Source of the DNA: an uncultured Mucilaginibacter sp. | GTDB lineage: Bacteria > Bacteroidota > Bacteroidia > Sphingobacteriales > Sphingobacteriaceae | Direction of reading: 5' to 3' | Assembly (NCBI GenBank): GCA_903863845.1 | Contig: CAIPDP010000111.1 | Span: 1-51,445 of the forward strand | DNA: 51,445 nucleotides | Part shown: positions 1 to 9,961 of the stretch, piece after piece | Layout: each line of letters opens with the position of its first letter | Numbering within the stretch: the stretch's first letter is position 1 | Translations under genes and position numbers: made by a program | The notes under the pieces: model-generated | The model's database searches: none | Told to the model about the DNA's origin: nothing | What the model saw: only the letters and a program-made list of their open reading frames with translations

Positions 1-15
1 CCTGATAGAATAAAT

Positions 16-228
16 TTATTTAAGGAAACGTTTCCTTACATCATCCCAAGGCTCAGACTCGATTTTACCGGCTTCAAAATCACGTTCTCTGCGCAATAAC
101 TCCTCTTTTTGGGTATCGGAAATATCGTGCTGCACATCAGTTTTGTAGTCGTATTTCAAACTGTTTAGGAAGGCAAGCAACACACGCTCCTCATGCTCAT
201 TGTCAATATTGACTGTAAGTGTGGTCAT
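16..228 (-). CDS. Small antitoxin-like protein (70 aa)
   Basis: This is a 70-residue acidic protein with an ATG start and a TAA stop. It opens with a short beta-strand-like stretch (MTTLTVNID) and then a charged helical tail rich in Glu, Arg and Lys that ends in a WDDVRKRFLK segment. This architecture resembles antitoxins of RelBE/ParDE-type modules in Bacteroidota, in which a W-x-D/E-V/I-K/R tail wraps the toxin. The toxin gene would lie just downstream on the minus strand, which is beyond base 1, so the pairing cannot be checked here. It follows accA by 18 bases in the same direction and could be co-transcribed with it. The protein-coding call is fairly firm; the antitoxin role is inference. 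Confidence 0.6.
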   Translation of the reverse strand: MTTLTVNIDNEHEERVLLAFLNSLKYDYKTDVQHDISDTQKEELLRRERDFEAGKIESEPWDDVRKRFLK

Positions 229-246
229 ATTAACAAAATTAATAAA

Positions 247-1203
247 TTAATCTTCCACAACCACGCCCATAGCGCAGAACTTTTCGATCCTTTCGGTCAC
301 CAATTGATCAGCATCTTTAGCTTTAAGCTCTTTCAAATCTTTGATCAGATGCTTTTTCAGAATAGTTGCCATAGCAACCGGATCCTGGTGCGCACCACCA
401 AGGGGTTCTTTGATTACCCCGTCGATCAGTTTATTTTTCAGCATTTCAGGCGAGCTTAGTTTGAGTACTTCAGCTGCCTTTTCTTTATTTTCCCAGGTTT
501 TCCAGAGGATAGTTGAACAGTTTTCGGGCGATATCACCGAATACCATGAATTTTCCAGCATGAATACTTTATCCCCGATAGCCAGGCCTAAAGCCCCACC
601 CGATGCTCCTTCGCCAATGATGACACAGATAACCGGCACCCGTAAAACCGCCATCTCAAGCAAGTTACGTGCAATGGCTTCACCTTGTCCGCGTTCTTCA
701 GCTTCCAGGCCCGGAAATGCTCCTGGCGTATCGATCAGGGTAATAATTGGTTTATTGAATTTTTCAGCCAGTTTCATCAGGCGCAGGGCCTTGCGATACC
801 CTTCAGGGTTGGCCATACCGAAATTGCGGTATTGACGCTCTTTGGTATTGCGGCCTTTCTGGTGACCAATAAACATGGCTGTTTCGCCGCCGATGGACCC
901 AAAACCACCTATGATAGCCTTGTCGTCACCTACGGTACGGTCGCCATGGAGTTCAATAAAATCATCGCAGATCAGCTCCAGGTATTGCAGCGTATAGGGC
1001 CGCTCGGGGTGGCGCGATATCTGTACCCTTTGCCAGCCGTTGAGGTTGGCATAGATCTGGGCCTTGGTGGTTTCAAATTTTTCCTCCAACTCATTGAGGG
1101 TAGCCGACATGTCGACCTTGGTCTTTTCCTCAACTTGTTTCACCTTTTCGATCTGCGATTGCAGGTCGGCAAGGGGCTTCTCAAAATCGAAAGTGATCTT
1201 CAT
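247..1203 (-). CDS. accA: Acetyl-CoA carboxylase carboxyltransferase subunit alpha
   Basis: AccA is the alpha half of the carboxyltransferase that moves the carboxyl group from carboxybiotin to acetyl-CoA, giving malonyl-CoA for fatty acid synthesis in the cytoplasm. The 318-residue protein has the usual N-terminal helical region starting [10 protein letters not shown], the [11 protein letters not shown] segment, and the crotonase-fold core with [27 protein letters not shown] and [10 protein letters not shown], which form the acyl-CoA site and oxyanion region. I chose the ATG at 1203 because the family begins [11 protein letters not shown]. An in-frame start at 1224 would add seven residues with no family support. 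Only the alpha subunit is here; accD is not in the window. Confidence 0.95.
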   Translation of the reverse strand: MKITFDFEKPLADLQSQIEKVKQVEEKTKVDMSATLNELEEKFETTKAQIYANLNGWQRVQISRHPERPYTLQYLELICDDFIELHGDRTVGDDKAIIGGFGSIGGETAMFIGHQKGRNTKERQYRNFGMANPEGYRKALRLMKLAEKFNKPIITLIDTPGAFPGLEAEERGQGEAIARNLLEMAVLRVPVICVIIGEGASGGALGLAIGDKVFMLENSWYSVISPENCSTILWKTWENKEKAAEVLKLSSPEMLKNKLIDGVIKEPLGGAHQDPVAMATILKKHLIKDLKELKAKDADQLVTERIEKFCAMGVVVED

Positions 1204-1300
1204 ACGCTTTGTTACGGGTTGCAAATTTAGTGAATTTAGTTGGAGAATTTTTGGTTGTGTTGGTTGTATTGGTTGTACTGGTTAGGTATTAGGTATTGGC

Positions 1301-1333
1301 AGATTTACGAAGTTTTAAAAACTTCGTAAATCT
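1301..1333. repeat. Perfect 33-bp intergenic palindrome
   Basis: Two 16-base arms, AGATTTACGAAGTTTT and its exact reverse complement, flank a single central A. It sits between the stop of the secreted repeat protein and the start of accA. A close relative lies at 45044-45076, so this is a dispersed element rather than a local chance hairpin. There is no U-tract on either strand, so it is not a classical terminator, although the RNA hairpin would be strong. Just before it (about 1250-1298) lies low-complexity DNA built from TTGGTTGTA-like and TTAGGTATT-like units. Confidence 0.8.
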
Positions 1334-1360
1334 AATCGGCACCTTTCTGGCTTAGAAACC

Positions 1361-2251
1361 TTATTGCCCGGCTTTTTCAAGTGCCTCTAGTTTTTTGATC
1401 TGCGTCTCGCTCAAAATATCGCGGGTTTGGAAACATGCCTGCAGGATGGCGTTCCTTAGTTCGCCAAGGTAAAGCCCATACCGATTGGTATAAAAAATAA
1501 TTGTACCATCTACGATCTGGTGCGATTTAAACAGGGTATCCAGCGTTCGTTCATTGTTGATAATATTTCCGCCCATCTCCTTTTTCTTACGGGTCAGATT
1601 AGTGACGATAGTTTTTAATTGATTGAGCTGCCCCGGATTTAAACCTAACTGCACTTTGTATTTCAAGGCTTTATCGGGCATTGGATAATGGTTCAACTCG
1701 GCTGCCAGCGACATATCATCCATATCGTCGCCATTTAGATAACCCAGGTATTTTTTATCGCTAAGCGATTTTATCGGCGAGTGTTTGACCGCATCAGCAG
1801 CAGGCGGGACCGGCACCAAAGTCTTTACCACCGTTAGGTGAACAATACTGTCCTTTTTGGTCGACTTCCGCAAAGTAGCCGGCAGAACAACTTTAGTCAG
1901 GCTATCGCTTACCTTTTGCTTGACAGGCCTAGCTGCTGCCTGCGGAACCATTAACGGCTTTTGGGCGACCGTATCGCTCACCGTAAGTTTAGCAAGGCTA
2001 TCGGCCGCCTGCTTTTTCGCGAGCGAATCGGCATGAACATGAGCTATGCTATCTGCTGTATGTTTTACCAGGCTGTCGGCATGTCTTTTTCTTAAAACAC
2101 TATCGGTTGGCAGGTCTTTGACCGTTTCGATCAACTGTTTTTTTACTGTACTGTCAGCAATAACAGTTTTTGCAGAATCAGTTGAGGTTTGTGCCCGGGC
2201 CCAGGAAAAAACAGATAGTGCGATCAATAAAAAAAGTAGCCGTTTTATCAT
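1361..2251 (-). CDS. Secreted protein with Asp-Ser repeats and a helical C-terminal domain
   Basis: I do not recognise a named family. From the ATG at 2251 (13 residues inside the longest frame, directly before a signal peptide, MIKRLLFLLIALSVFSWARAQ) the protein has about 296 residues. Residues 20 to about 150 are low complexity, dominated by units such as ADSLAK, ADSIAH and DSTVKK, which suggests a flexible or coiled linker in the periplasm. The last 100 residues look globular and helical, with LNPGQLNQLKTIV resembling the LTxxQ-type helices of Spy/CpxP-like proteins; this resemblance is weak. It stands alone, on the same strand as accA. Confidence 0.75.
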   Translation of the reverse strand: MIKRLLFLLIALSVFSWARAQTSTDSAKTVIADSTVKKQLIETVKDLPTDSVLRKRHADSLVKHTADSIAHVHADSLAKKQAADSLAKLTVSDTVAQKPLMVPQAAARPVKQKVSDSLTKVVLPATLRKSTKKDSIVHLTVVKTLVPVPPAADAVKHSPIKSLSDKKYLGYLNGDDMDDMSLAAELNHYPMPDKALKYKVQLGLNPGQLNQLKTIVTNLTRKKKEMGGNIINNERTLDTLFKSHQIVDGTIIFYTNRYGLYLGELRNAILQACFQTRDILSETQIKKLEALEKAGQ

Positions 2252-2339
2252 ACGATGTGATTTGGCCTGCAAGGAGGCTGTGCACAGCAAATTTATAATA
2301 AAGTAGTAAATTTAATAATAACGATCCTATGAACATCAA

Positions 2340-4050
2340 CTACGCTACCTTCTTTAACGTAAAGTAAAACCTGCTTCCCCCGCCCAGATCGCTTTCAACA
2401 TTGATCTTACCCGATTGGGCTTCAATAAAGTCTTTGGCGATCGCAAGCCCCAGACCTGTACCGGTTTGGTCAATTTTTGAACCAGGTACCTTAAAGTAAC
2501 GTTCGAATATTCTTGGCAGGTATTTAGCTTCAATGCCCTGTCCGTGATCGGTCACCGAAAACTCTACATCGTTTCCTTTAGCTCGTTTAACCACCAGATC
2601 GACCGTTGAACGTTCGTGGCTGTATTTGATCGCGTTTGAAAGCAGATTGATCAATACCCAGGTTGTTTTGTCCAGATCAGCTCTAACTTCTGGTAAATTC
2701 TCTTCATAGCTGACGCTAATGGTCACTTGCTTTTGCTCAGCCGTAAATTTTACAGCTTTAACCGCATAGTCAACAATATTTTGTGGGTGCGTACTTCCAA
2801 AATTCAGGTTTAACTTACCTGTTTCCACCTGGGCCATATCGAGGAGCTCGCCGGTGATCTGCAATAGTCGGCGGGTATCATCATCAATATTACCCAGCAG
2901 TTGGCGCTGCTCGGTATTTACCTGCCCTATCCTTTCATCTTCCAATAATTTCAGACTCATTTTGATAGAGGAAATAGGTGTTTTCAATTCATGCGAAATG
3001 GTTGCAATGAAATTGGTTTTAGCCTCGTCCAACTGCTGAAATTCTGTAATATTTTTCAGGATGATCACTTTGCCGATAATCCGGTCCTCGCTGGTTACTG
3101 CTAAAATTTCTTTCGAAAAATAACTTTCCCGGTTGTCGGCATATATTTTCATTTTATGCTGGTCGTTCACCAGAAGATTTCGCAGCAGATCGTTTTCAAG
3201 AGCGATATCGGGGGCATATTTGCCGGTCAGCTTATCTGCCGGCACACCAATGAGCGAGCAAGCTACTTCATTAACAAAAATGATCAATGAGCGTTCGTCC
3301 AAACCTATGATAGCATCGTGCATGGAGTTAATGATTGTTTCGATCCTCTTCTTTTCAAACATGATACTGGCGAGGTTGCTATGTTCATACTCATCGAGCT
3401 TAAAAGTCATGGTATTAAAGGCCTGAGCTAACTCGCCAAACTCGTCATTCGATTTAAAGTCGAGCTGCTGGTGATAGTTACGTTTGGATATTTCCTTGAT
3501 CCTTTCGGTCAATTCTCTGATAGGATCAGCAACATAACCGGGGAAATTGATGATGAACGTAAATGCCACAATAAATAAAATAGATGCGATAATAGCCACC
3601 AGCAGGGTAGCATTAGCTGCGGTTGCCTTTGCTACTGCGTTCTTATGCTCCTCCGCATCCATATTTAACTTCATGATCCTGAAAATAAACCTGCGCATTT
3701 CGGCACGCAAAGAAGCTTGTTTTACGGGGTTATTCGCAAGTAGCTTCAATTGTTCGTATTTCGACCGCAGAGAATCAGTAGCCAGTTGTTCGCCAGGTTC
3801 GGTAATATTATGCTCCTGTTTAATCAGGTTCGTTTCGATGGTATTGATCTGGGCAGGGTTCAACTCGCCTGAATTTTCATCGATCACTACACCTATATTG
3901 CGCATGTAAACGATTGTTTCGTGATTATCCTTTAAGATCACGCTGCTATCGGCCGACAAGCGATTGAGGTAATAAATGGAAAGTGCACTGCACTAATGCC
4001 AGCAGGAACAAAAAACCAAATCCGGCACGGAGTTTATTCTTGATCGTCAT
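2340..4050 (-). CDS. Kdp-linked sensor histidine kinase (HAMP-PAS-HisKA-HATPase), frameshifted in the first membrane helix
   Basis: The long open frame (2340 to about 3959, 539 codons) carries a periplasmic helical region (1-115), a membrane helix (about 118-140), HAMP (about 140-195), PAS (about 205-310), the phospho-acceptor helix with HELKTP (His323) and a GHKL ATPase with NLLSNAIKYS, DHGQG and GTGLGLAI. The natural start is the ATG at 4050, which overlaps the kdpD stop as ATGA. From it one reads MTIKNKLRAGFGFLFLLALV, an intact first half of a membrane helix, but that frame stops at 3946. The neighbouring frame gives the missing half, SALSIYYLNRLSADSS, so one extra base near 3988-3992 breaks the gene. 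It is either a mutation or a sequence error. Likely role: kinase for the NtrC-type regulator at 12172-13518, sensing potassium or turgor with KdpD. Confidence 0.85.
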
Positions 4051-5177
4051 GATAATATCACTAAGTCTATATCAGTTTTTGACATCTTATTGAGCAATTG
4101 GGTAAATACCGCTGTTTTTAATAATACCTGATAGAATTTAAAATGCGGCTTACCCATGCAAATGGTTGTAATTTCATATTTTTCGGCTGTTTCCCAAACA
4201 GTTTTGGCTACATTATCACTCCTCACTTTTAATACTTCGCCGCCAAGTTGTGTGGCATTTTTCATGTTATTGATGAGATGACGCTGTGCTGCCAGGTTGA
4301 TCTTGTCGGCACTTTCACTGTCTTTCTGCACATACAATACATACCATTTCGAACGGTAATAGGAGGCTAAGCGGGCGGTTTTCCGTATGATGATCCGTGC
4401 TGCCTCATCGTTGGTACTGATACAAGCCAGGAAAATTTCCGACTTCAGCTTCACGTTCTTGGGAAGCTCTGTATCGATCTTACGCTCCAATTGATGGGCA
4501 ACCTCCTTCAAAGCCAACTCGCGAAGTTGCAGAATACGTTCAGATTGGAAGAAATTATTTAAAGCGATAGGCACTTTGGCCAGGTCGTATATCTTACCCT
4601 CTTTGAGCCTGGCGATCAGTTCATCAGCGGTCAGGTCGATATTCACAACTTCATCCGCCATCTGTAATACCTTATCAGGAATACGCTCGTTGATTGCTGC
4701 CCCGGTTATGCGCTCTACCTCGTCGTTGATACTCTCCAGGTGCTGTATATTGACAGCACTGATCACGTTGATACCTGCATTAAGGATATCCATTACATCC
4801 TGCCAGCGCTTTTCATTTTTGCTGCCTTCAACATTTGTATGTGCCAATTCATCAACCACCACCACCTCGGGTCGCAGGTTAATGATGGCGTTCAGGTCCA
4901 TCTCCTCCAGTTCCTTACCCTTATAAAACAACTTGCGACGGGGAATACAGGGCAATCCTTCCAGCAAAGCCTGTGTTTCCTTTCGGCTATGGGTCTCAAT
5001 ATAGCCTATTTTTACATCGATACCATTACGCAGCAGGGCCTGTGCTTCCATCAGCATCCGGTAGGTTTTACCTACGCCGGCACTCATACCAATGTAGATC
5101 TTGAACTTCCCACGTCTCGATTTTTTGATCAACTCGAGGAAATGTTGTACCGATTCTTTATTTTCAGCTTCGTCCAT
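4047..5177 (-). CDS. kdpD: Short KdpD: sensor N-terminal and universal-stress domains only
   Basis: The protein has 376 residues, whereas a full-length KdpD has about 900. It contains the KdpD N-terminal P-loop domain (FKIYIGMSAGVGKTYRML, Walker A at about 30-38; VVVDELAHTN as Walker B) and, from about residue 235, a UspA-like domain ending DIDLVILS. The four membrane helices and the kinase core of classical KdpD are absent, so the kinase role is supplied by the next gene, whose start codon overlaps this stop (ATGA). This split arrangement is known in Bacteroidota. It lies 126 bases after kdpC, with a hairpin terminator in between. Confidence 0.92.
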   Translation of the reverse strand: MDEAENKESVQHFLELIKKSRRGKFKIYIGMSAGVGKTYRMLMEAQALLRNGIDVKIGYIETHSRKETQALLEGLPCIPRRKLFYKGKELEEMDLNAIINLRPEVVVVDELAHTNVEGSKNEKRWQDVMDILNAGINVISAVNIQHLESINDEVERITGAAINERIPDKVLQMADEVVNIDLTADELIARLKEGKIYDLAKVPIALNNFFQSERILQLRELALKEVAHQLERKIDTELPKNVKLKSEIFLACISTNDEAARIIIRKTARLASYYRSKWYVLYVQKDSESADKINLAAQRHLINNMKNATQLGGEVLKVRSDNVAKTVWETAEKYEITTICMGKPHFKFYQVLLKTAVFTQLLNKMSKTDIDLVILS

Positions 5178-5213
5178 ACTATAGCCGGCGATTTAACTTT
5201 TCATAAAATTACT

Positions 5214-5237
5214 AAAAGGGATGCAAGCATCCCTTTT
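5214..5237 (-). terminator. Hairpin between kdpC and kdpD
   Basis: AAAAGGGATGC and its exact complement are separated by two bases, giving a stem of about 10 pairs with A/T-rich flanks. It lies after kdpC and before kdpD. It can act as a terminator or attenuator that makes the transporter genes more abundant than the sensor genes. No long U-run follows, so efficiency is uncertain. Confidence 0.5.
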
Positions 5238-5303
5238 ATGGCACAAGTTATCAATCAAACTAAATTAAAAACCCTGCCGCTTTTGCGTCCCTATAACGCT
5301 TCT

Positions 5304-5873
5304 TTAATGCTTTTGCAGCTCGTCCAATGCAACATTCAGTTTCAGTACATTTACTTTAGCCGGACCCATAAAGCCAAACAATGGTGCCTCAACATGCTCG
5401 TTAACCAGATCAGCTACTTTTTGTTCGTCCAGTTTACGGTATAGGGCAACCCGTTTTACCTGAATCTTTGCAGCTTCCGGCGAAATGTCGGGGTCAAGCC
5501 CGCTGCCTGATGCAGTCACCATGTCGGCAGGGATTTCGCTGCGTTTTAAATAGGGGTGATATTTCAATAGGGTATCAATTCGCTTTTCAACATCCTTCAG
5601 GTAATCCGGATTGGTTGGTGCTTTGTTAGATCCACCCGAACCGTTGGCATTATAGCCAACAGCAGAAGGGCGTCCCCAGAAATATTGAGGCTTGCTGAAA
5701 TTTTGTCCGACCAGGGCATAGCCAACGGTTTTACCATTTACTATGATGGCCTCGCCATCGCCTTTGCCTGTTGAAAACTTAGCGGCAAAAGCAATAAACA
5801 CTGGATATATGACGCACAGTAATACAATGAGTACGAGGGTGAGTCTGATGGATGGAACTATATACTTTTTCAT
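5304..5873 (-). CDS. kdpC: Potassium-transporting ATPase subunit C
   Basis: KdpC is the single-span subunit of the KdpFABC potassium pump that stabilises the complex. The 189-residue protein has an N-terminal membrane helix (about 8-30, SIRLTLVLIVLLCVIYPVFI) and the family signatures GQNFSKPQYFWGRPSA, SGSGLDPDISPEAA and VNVLKLNVALDELQK. It begins five bases after the kdpB stop, so it is in the same operon. Length and motifs are normal for the family. Confidence 0.96.
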   Translation of the reverse strand: MKKYIVPSIRLTLVLIVLLCVIYPVFIAFAAKFSTGKGDGEAIIVNGKTVGYALVGQNFSKPQYFWGRPSAVGYNANGSGGSNKAPTNPDYLKDVEKRIDTLLKYHPYLKRSEIPADMVTASGSGLDPDISPEAAKIQVKRVALYRKLDEQKVADLVNEHVEAPLFGFMGPAKVNVLKLNVALDELQKH

Positions 5874-5878
5874 GATAT

Positions 5879-7906
5879 TTATACTACAAGTGAAACAACC
5901 AGGTCAATTAATTTGATCCCGATAAAAGGGGCGATAACGCCGCCGAAACCATAGATCAGTAAGTTACGGCGCAACAATGCGCTTGCACCGATGGGCTTAT
6001 ATTCGACGCCCTTGAGCGCCAGGGGTATCAGCATCGGTATGATGATTGCGTTAAAGATCACTGCCGATAATATGGCCGACTGCGGGCTGTGCAATTGCAT
6101 GATATTTAAACTCTGCAAAGCAGGTATTGAAGCGATAAACAATGCCGGTACGATGGCGAAGTATTTTGCCACATCATTCGCAATGGAAAAGGTGGTAAGG
6201 GTACCGCGGGTGATGAGCAGTTGTTTACCGATCTCGACGATCTCGATCAACTTGGTTGGGTCATTATCCAGATCGACCATATTGCCGGCTTCCTTTGCAG
6301 CCTGGGTACCGCTGTTCATAGCTACGCCCACATCAGCCTGAGCCAAAGCAGGTGCGTCGTTGGTACCGTCACCCATCATAGCTACCAGCTTTCCACTGTT
6401 TTGCTCGAGTTTAATATAATTCATTTTATCCTCGGGCTTAGCTTCGGCGATGAAATCATCAACACCGGCTTTATTGGCAATGTATTTTGCAGTCAAGGGG
6501 TTATCGCCCGTAACCATCACTGTTTTTACACCCATTTTACGCAGGCGCTCAAAACGTTCTGAGATACCAGGTTTGATGATATCCTGTAGTTCGATCACAC
6601 CCAATACACTTTCGTTCTGGGAAACAACCAATGGGGTACCCCCATCCGAAGCGATCTTTTTAACCCGGTCATCTATATCTTCTGGAAAGGGATTGCCGGC
6701 GCGTGTGACGATACTGCGTATAGAGTCGGATGCACCTTTGCGAATTCTTACACCATTTTGGGTATTGATACCGCTTGAGCGTGTCTCGGCAGTGAATTTA
6801 ACAAACTCAGCGCCTTCAGGTGCATTTGGCAGCTTGATCTGGGTTGATGCCAGATCGACAATCGATTTTCCTTCCGGTGTTTCGTCGGCCAAAGAAGCCA
6901 AAACACAGGCGATAACCAGGTCATCTGGTGAAATGCCTTTAGTTGGCCAAAACTGTGTAGCCTTACGGTTACCGATAGTAATTGTGCCTGTTTTATCGAG
7001 CAGCAAGGTGTCGATGTCGCCGGCAGTCTCAACCGCTTTGCCCGACTTGGTGATCACATTGGCTCGTAAAGCACGGTCCATCCCGGCAATACCGATTGCT
7101 GACAGTAAACCACCGATCGTGGTCGGAATCAGACAAACGAACAGCGAAATCAACGAAGCAATAGTAATAGGGGTATTGGCGTATTTTGCAAACGGCTGTA
7201 GTGTAACACACACAATGATAAAAATGATAGTAAAGCTCGCAAGCAAAATGGTCAGGGCTATTTCGTTTGGTGTTTTCTGGCGCGATGCCCCTTCTACCAG
7301 AGCGATCATCTTATCCAGGAAGCTTTCGCCGGGTTGGGTAGTGACTAAAACTTTGATTTGATCAGACAACACTTTAGTCCCACCAGTAACGGATGATTTA
7401 TCACCACCTGATTCACGAATCACCGGAGCAGATTCACCAGTAATAGCCGATTCGTCGATAGTTGCTATCCCTTCAATGATCTCGCCATCTGTTGGTATAG
7501 TATCGCCGGTAGTGCAAACGAATACGTCGCCTTTGCGCAAATCACTTGATGATTTGCTGATGATCGTCCCATTTTCAAGCAAAACGTTAGCGGGTGTTTC
7601 TTCGCGTGTTTTCCTTAAACTATCGGCTTGTGCTTTACCGCGTGCTTCGGCAATCGCCTCTGCAAAATTTGCGAATAAAACAGTCAGCAAAAGGATAAAG
7701 AATATCCAGAAATTGTATCCAAAAGTACCCTGATCGGTATGCGAGAACGAGTAAAAGCTTACGATCAGCATAATTACGGTACCGATCTCAACGGTAAACA
7801 TCACCGGGTTGTGGATCATTACCCGGGGATCAAGTTTTATGAATGATTGTTTGAAAGCTGTCCTTACCAGGGCAGGTTCAAATAATTTATTTGATTGATT
7901 CTTCAT
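5879..7906 (-). CDS. kdpB: Potassium-transporting P-type ATPase, subunit B
   Basis: KdpB is the catalytic P-type ATPase subunit that hydrolyses ATP to drive high-affinity potassium uptake through KdpA. The 675-residue protein shows the phosphorylation motif DKTGT (near residue 305), the actuator motif [13 protein letters not shown] in the nucleotide-binding domain, [10 protein letters not shown] and the hinge motif [16 protein letters not shown]. Membrane segments lie near 35-90, 215-275 and in the last 100 residues. Five bases separate it from the kdpA stop. Nothing essential is missing. Confidence 0.98.
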   Translation of the reverse strand: MKNQSNKLFEPALVRTAFKQSFIKLDPRVMIHNPVMFTVEIGTVIMLIVSFYSFSHTDQGTFGYNFWIFFILLLTVLFANFAEAIAEARGKAQADSLRKTREETPANVLLENGTIISKSSSDLRKGDVFVCTTGDTIPTDGEIIEGIATIDESAITGESAPVIRESGGDKSSVTGGTKVLSDQIKVLVTTQPGESFLDKMIALVEGASRQKTPNEIALTILLASFTIIFIIVCVTLQPFAKYANTPITIASLISLFVCLIPTTIGGLLSAIGIAGMDRALRANVITKSGKAVETAGDIDTLLLDKTGTITIGNRKATQFWPTKGISPDDLVIACVLASLADETPEGKSIVDLASTQIKLPNAPEGAEFVKFTAETRSSGINTQNGVRIRKGASDSIRSIVTRAGNPFPEDIDDRVKKIASDGGTPLVVSQNESVLGVIELQDIIKPGISERFERLRKMGVKTVMVTGDNPLTAKYIANKAGVDDFIAEAKPEDKMNYIKLEQNSGKLVAMMGDGTNDAPALAQADVGVAMNSGTQAAKEAGNMVDLDNDPTKLIEIVEIGKQLLITRGTLTTFSIANDVAKYFAIVPALFIASIPALQSLNIMQLHSPQSAILSAVIFNAIIIPMLIPLALKGVEYKPIGASALLRRNLLIYGFGGVIAPFIGIKLIDLVVSLVV

Positions 7907-7911
7907 TTTAA

Positions 7912-9633
7912 TTAGTGCTTAAGCATTGAAAAATATTCTGCCAGCGGGCCCAATGCCAGCGCAGGAAAGTATGACAAAGCGTTCAGGATCACGATCACCG
8001 CAAAAGTCATCACGCCGAACGTTAAGGTGTCGGTACGTAAAGTACCAGCAGATTCAGGGATAAACTTCTTTTGAGCAAGCAAACCTGCAATTGCAACCGG
8101 ACCAACGATCGGCAGGAACCTGCCAAGAAATATGACAATACCCGTGCTTACGTTCCAAAATATATTATTACCACTCAGGCCACCCAGGTTTGACCCGTTG
8201 TTGGCATTGGATGTGGTAAATTGATACAACATTTCGGTGAACCCATGATAACTTGGATTACCCAACCAGGCCGAAGGCTTCACCGCCCAATCAGCATTTG
8301 GATGAGCATATACAATATAGCAAGCCAGCGCTGTGCCACCTTTGATCAAAAGCGGGCTTAACAAGGTGATAATCGCAGCGATCTTTACTTCACGGGCCTC
8401 AACTTTATGTCCCATAAACTCCGGGGTTCGGCCTACCATCAATCCGGAAATGAATACGGCAATCATCAGGTATATGAAATAGTTCAAAAAGCCAACACCG
8501 TCGCCTCCAAAGAAACCGTTGATCATCATCGCCAGCAATTCCCAGGCCCCGGTAAGCGGCATCATGCTATCCAGCATACCGTTCACCGAACCGGTAGAAG
8601 TAACTGTAGTTAAGGTACTCCAATAGGCAGTTGCGGCTGGTCCAAAACGAAGTTCTTTTCCTTCCATCGAGCCAGTAGCCTGTGTGATGCCCATTTTTGC
8701 AATTTCGGGGTTGCCTCCTACCTCACTGATAATGGATGGTAACATCAACGATAAGGTGCCGATAAGCATCACGCCAAATATTACCCAGCCCAGTTTCTTC
8801 CGGCGTACGAAATAGCCCAGCGCAATGATCATCCCAACAGGTATAATAAACTGCGAAACGATCTCAACCACGTTGGTCAAATAGTTTGGATTTTCGAGCG
8901 GGTGTGCAGAGTTGGCACCAAACCAGCCACCGCCATTGGTACCAATATGTTTGATCGCGATCATCTGCGCAGCTGGTCCGCGCGACAGGGTAACGGTATC
9001 GCCCTGCATCGAAATGAACTTATCCTTACCGGCATAGCTGCTTGGCGTACCGTTAAAAGCGAGGATCAATGCAATAACAATAGAGATCGGCAACAAAATA
9101 CGGGTGATCGACTTTAGGAAATATTCCCAAAAGTTACCCAGGCTATTGGTGGTTTTGTCTCTGAATGCTTTAAATACGGCTATCGCGCAGGCCATACCTG
9201 TTGCTGCACTTGTGAATTGCAAAAACATCAGGATAAAATGCTGGGTAAAATAGGTTACCCCGGTCTCACCCGAATAGTCCTGCAGGTTACAGTTTGCCAA
9301 AAAGCTGATGATCGTGTTAAAAGACAGGTCGGCTGACATTCCCGGGTTTCCGTCGGGATTCAGCGGCAATTTATCCTGATAGATCAGCACAAAGAAGCCA
9401 TAGATCACCCAAAGGATATTGATGGTGAGCATGGCCTTCAGGAACTGCTTCCAGTTCATTTGTTCGTTAGGGTTGATACCCGACAGTTTGAAAAGGAATT
9501 TTTCGAAGGGTTTCAAAAAATCTGTCCATACTTTTTCTCCTGCATACATTTTTGCCATGTACTTACCCAGCAGAATAGCTATGATAAGGGTGATGGCAAA
9601 CGTTACAATTATTCCAGTTAATTCGGTGTTCAT
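7912..9633 (-). CDS. kdpA: Potassium-transporting ATPase subunit A
   Basis: KdpA is the channel-like subunit that binds and passes potassium ions, related to the SKT superfamily. It has 573 residues with about ten membrane helices. Selectivity-filter regions are visible: NCNLQDYSG near residue 115, [17 protein letters not shown] near 235, and [16 protein letters not shown] near 470. It sits nine bases after kdpF and directly before kdpB. Confidence 0.98.
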   Translation of the reverse strand: MNTELTGIIVTFAITLIIAILLGKYMAKMYAGEKVWTDFLKPFEKFLFKLSGINPNEQMNWKQFLKAMLTINILWVIYGFFVLIYQDKLPLNPDGNPGMSADLSFNTIISFLANCNLQDYSGETGVTYFTQHFILMFLQFTSAATGMACAIAVFKAFRDKTTNSLGNFWEYFLKSITRILLPISIVIALILAFNGTPSSYAGKDKFISMQGDTVTLSRGPAAQMIAIKHIGTNGGGWFGANSAHPLENPNYLTNVVEIVSQFIIPVGMIIALGYFVRRKKLGWVIFGVMLIGTLSLMLPSIISEVGGNPEIAKMGITQATGSMEGKELRFGPAATAYWSTLTTVTSTGSVNGMLDSMMPLTGAWELLAMMINGFFGGDGVGFLNYFIYLMIAVFISGLMVGRTPEFMGHKVEAREVKIAAIITLLSPLLIKGGTALACYIVYAHPNADWAVKPSAWLGNPSYHGFTEMLYQFTTSNANNGSNLGGLSGNNIFWNVSTGIVIFLGRFLPIVGPVAIAGLLAQKKFIPESAGTLRTDTLTFGVMTFAVIVILNALSYFPALALGPLAEYFSMLKH

Positions 9634-9642
9634 GGTTCCAGG

Positions 9643-9720
9643 TTAAAATTTTTCGGGTTTAAGCAATACGTACACCATATAGATGAATACTGCAATTGAA
9701 GTGATGAATAGTGCGATCAT
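9643..9720 (-). CDS. kdpF: KdpF small membrane subunit (25 aa)
   Basis: From the ATG at 9720 the frame reads a 25-residue peptide, MIALFITSIAVFIYMVYVLL followed by KPEKF and TAA. A single hydrophobic helix ending in K-P-E-K-F is the hallmark of KdpF, the lipid-like stabilising subunit of the Kdp complex. It precedes kdpA by nine bases. Position, size and tail motif together make the call firm although the ORF is tiny. Confidence 0.9.
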   Translation of the reverse strand: MIALFITSIAVFIYMVYVLLKPEKF

Positions 9721-9724
9721 AGTT

Positions 9725-9808
9725 TTAGATTTTTTCGAACCAGTCGATTGATTTGAAAGACAGCCAGCACAATACGATGAGGGCTGCAAAGAGATAAATG
9801 GTTAACAT
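9725..9808 (-). CDS. Tiny single-helix membrane peptide upstream of kdpF (27 aa)
   Basis: The ATG at 9808 opens a 27-codon frame with a hydrophobic helix (MLTIYLFAALIVLCWLSFK) and a charged tail, IDWFEKI, ending four bases before kdpF. It resembles KdpF in size and topology but lacks the K-P-E-K-F end. The tight spacing and clean membrane-helix composition argue for a real gene in the kdp operon; its job is unknown. Confidence 0.6.
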   Translation of the reverse strand: MLTIYLFAALIVLCWLSFKSIDWFEKI

Positions 9809-9841
9809 ATTTTCTATTTTTAAGGGATTGCTTGATAAAAT

Positions 9842-9961
9842 TCAATGCAGAAAAACTTTTATTTTCAGGTAAAGCACATATACAATTGAAAGGGCCAACA
9901 ACCAAAAAAAGATAAGGGCTAATGTTTCCCGGCGATCTCTTTTATCAACTTGTCTTTTCAT
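9842..9961 (-). CDS. Possible small membrane protein (39 aa) at the head of the kdp operon
   Basis: A 39-residue frame from the ATG at 9961, preceded by GGCGGGAA, has a basic, polar N-terminus (MKRQVDKRDRRETLA) followed by one membrane helix (LIFFWLLALSIVYVLYLKI). An in-frame start at 10045 would give 67 residues, but the extra part looks non-coding. It lies 33 bases before the 27-aa ORF. Function unknown; the composition and position favour a real small membrane protein. Confidence 0.42.
   Translation of the reverse strand: MKRQVDKRDRRETLALIFFWLLALSIVYVLYLKIKVFLH

Noticed and set aside
685-1230. 181-codon plus-strand ORF opposite accA
   Set aside because: It is the antisense of a fully conserved accA; the translated product has no domain pattern.
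1249-1299. TTGGTTGTA-like tandem units as a possible CRISPR or VNTR
   Set aside because: Units are irregular and few, with no spacers; it is simple low-complexity intergenic DNA.
6450-7361. 303-codon plus-strand ORF opposite kdpB
   Set aside because: It is antisense to kdpB and its composition is only a mirror of kdpB codon use.
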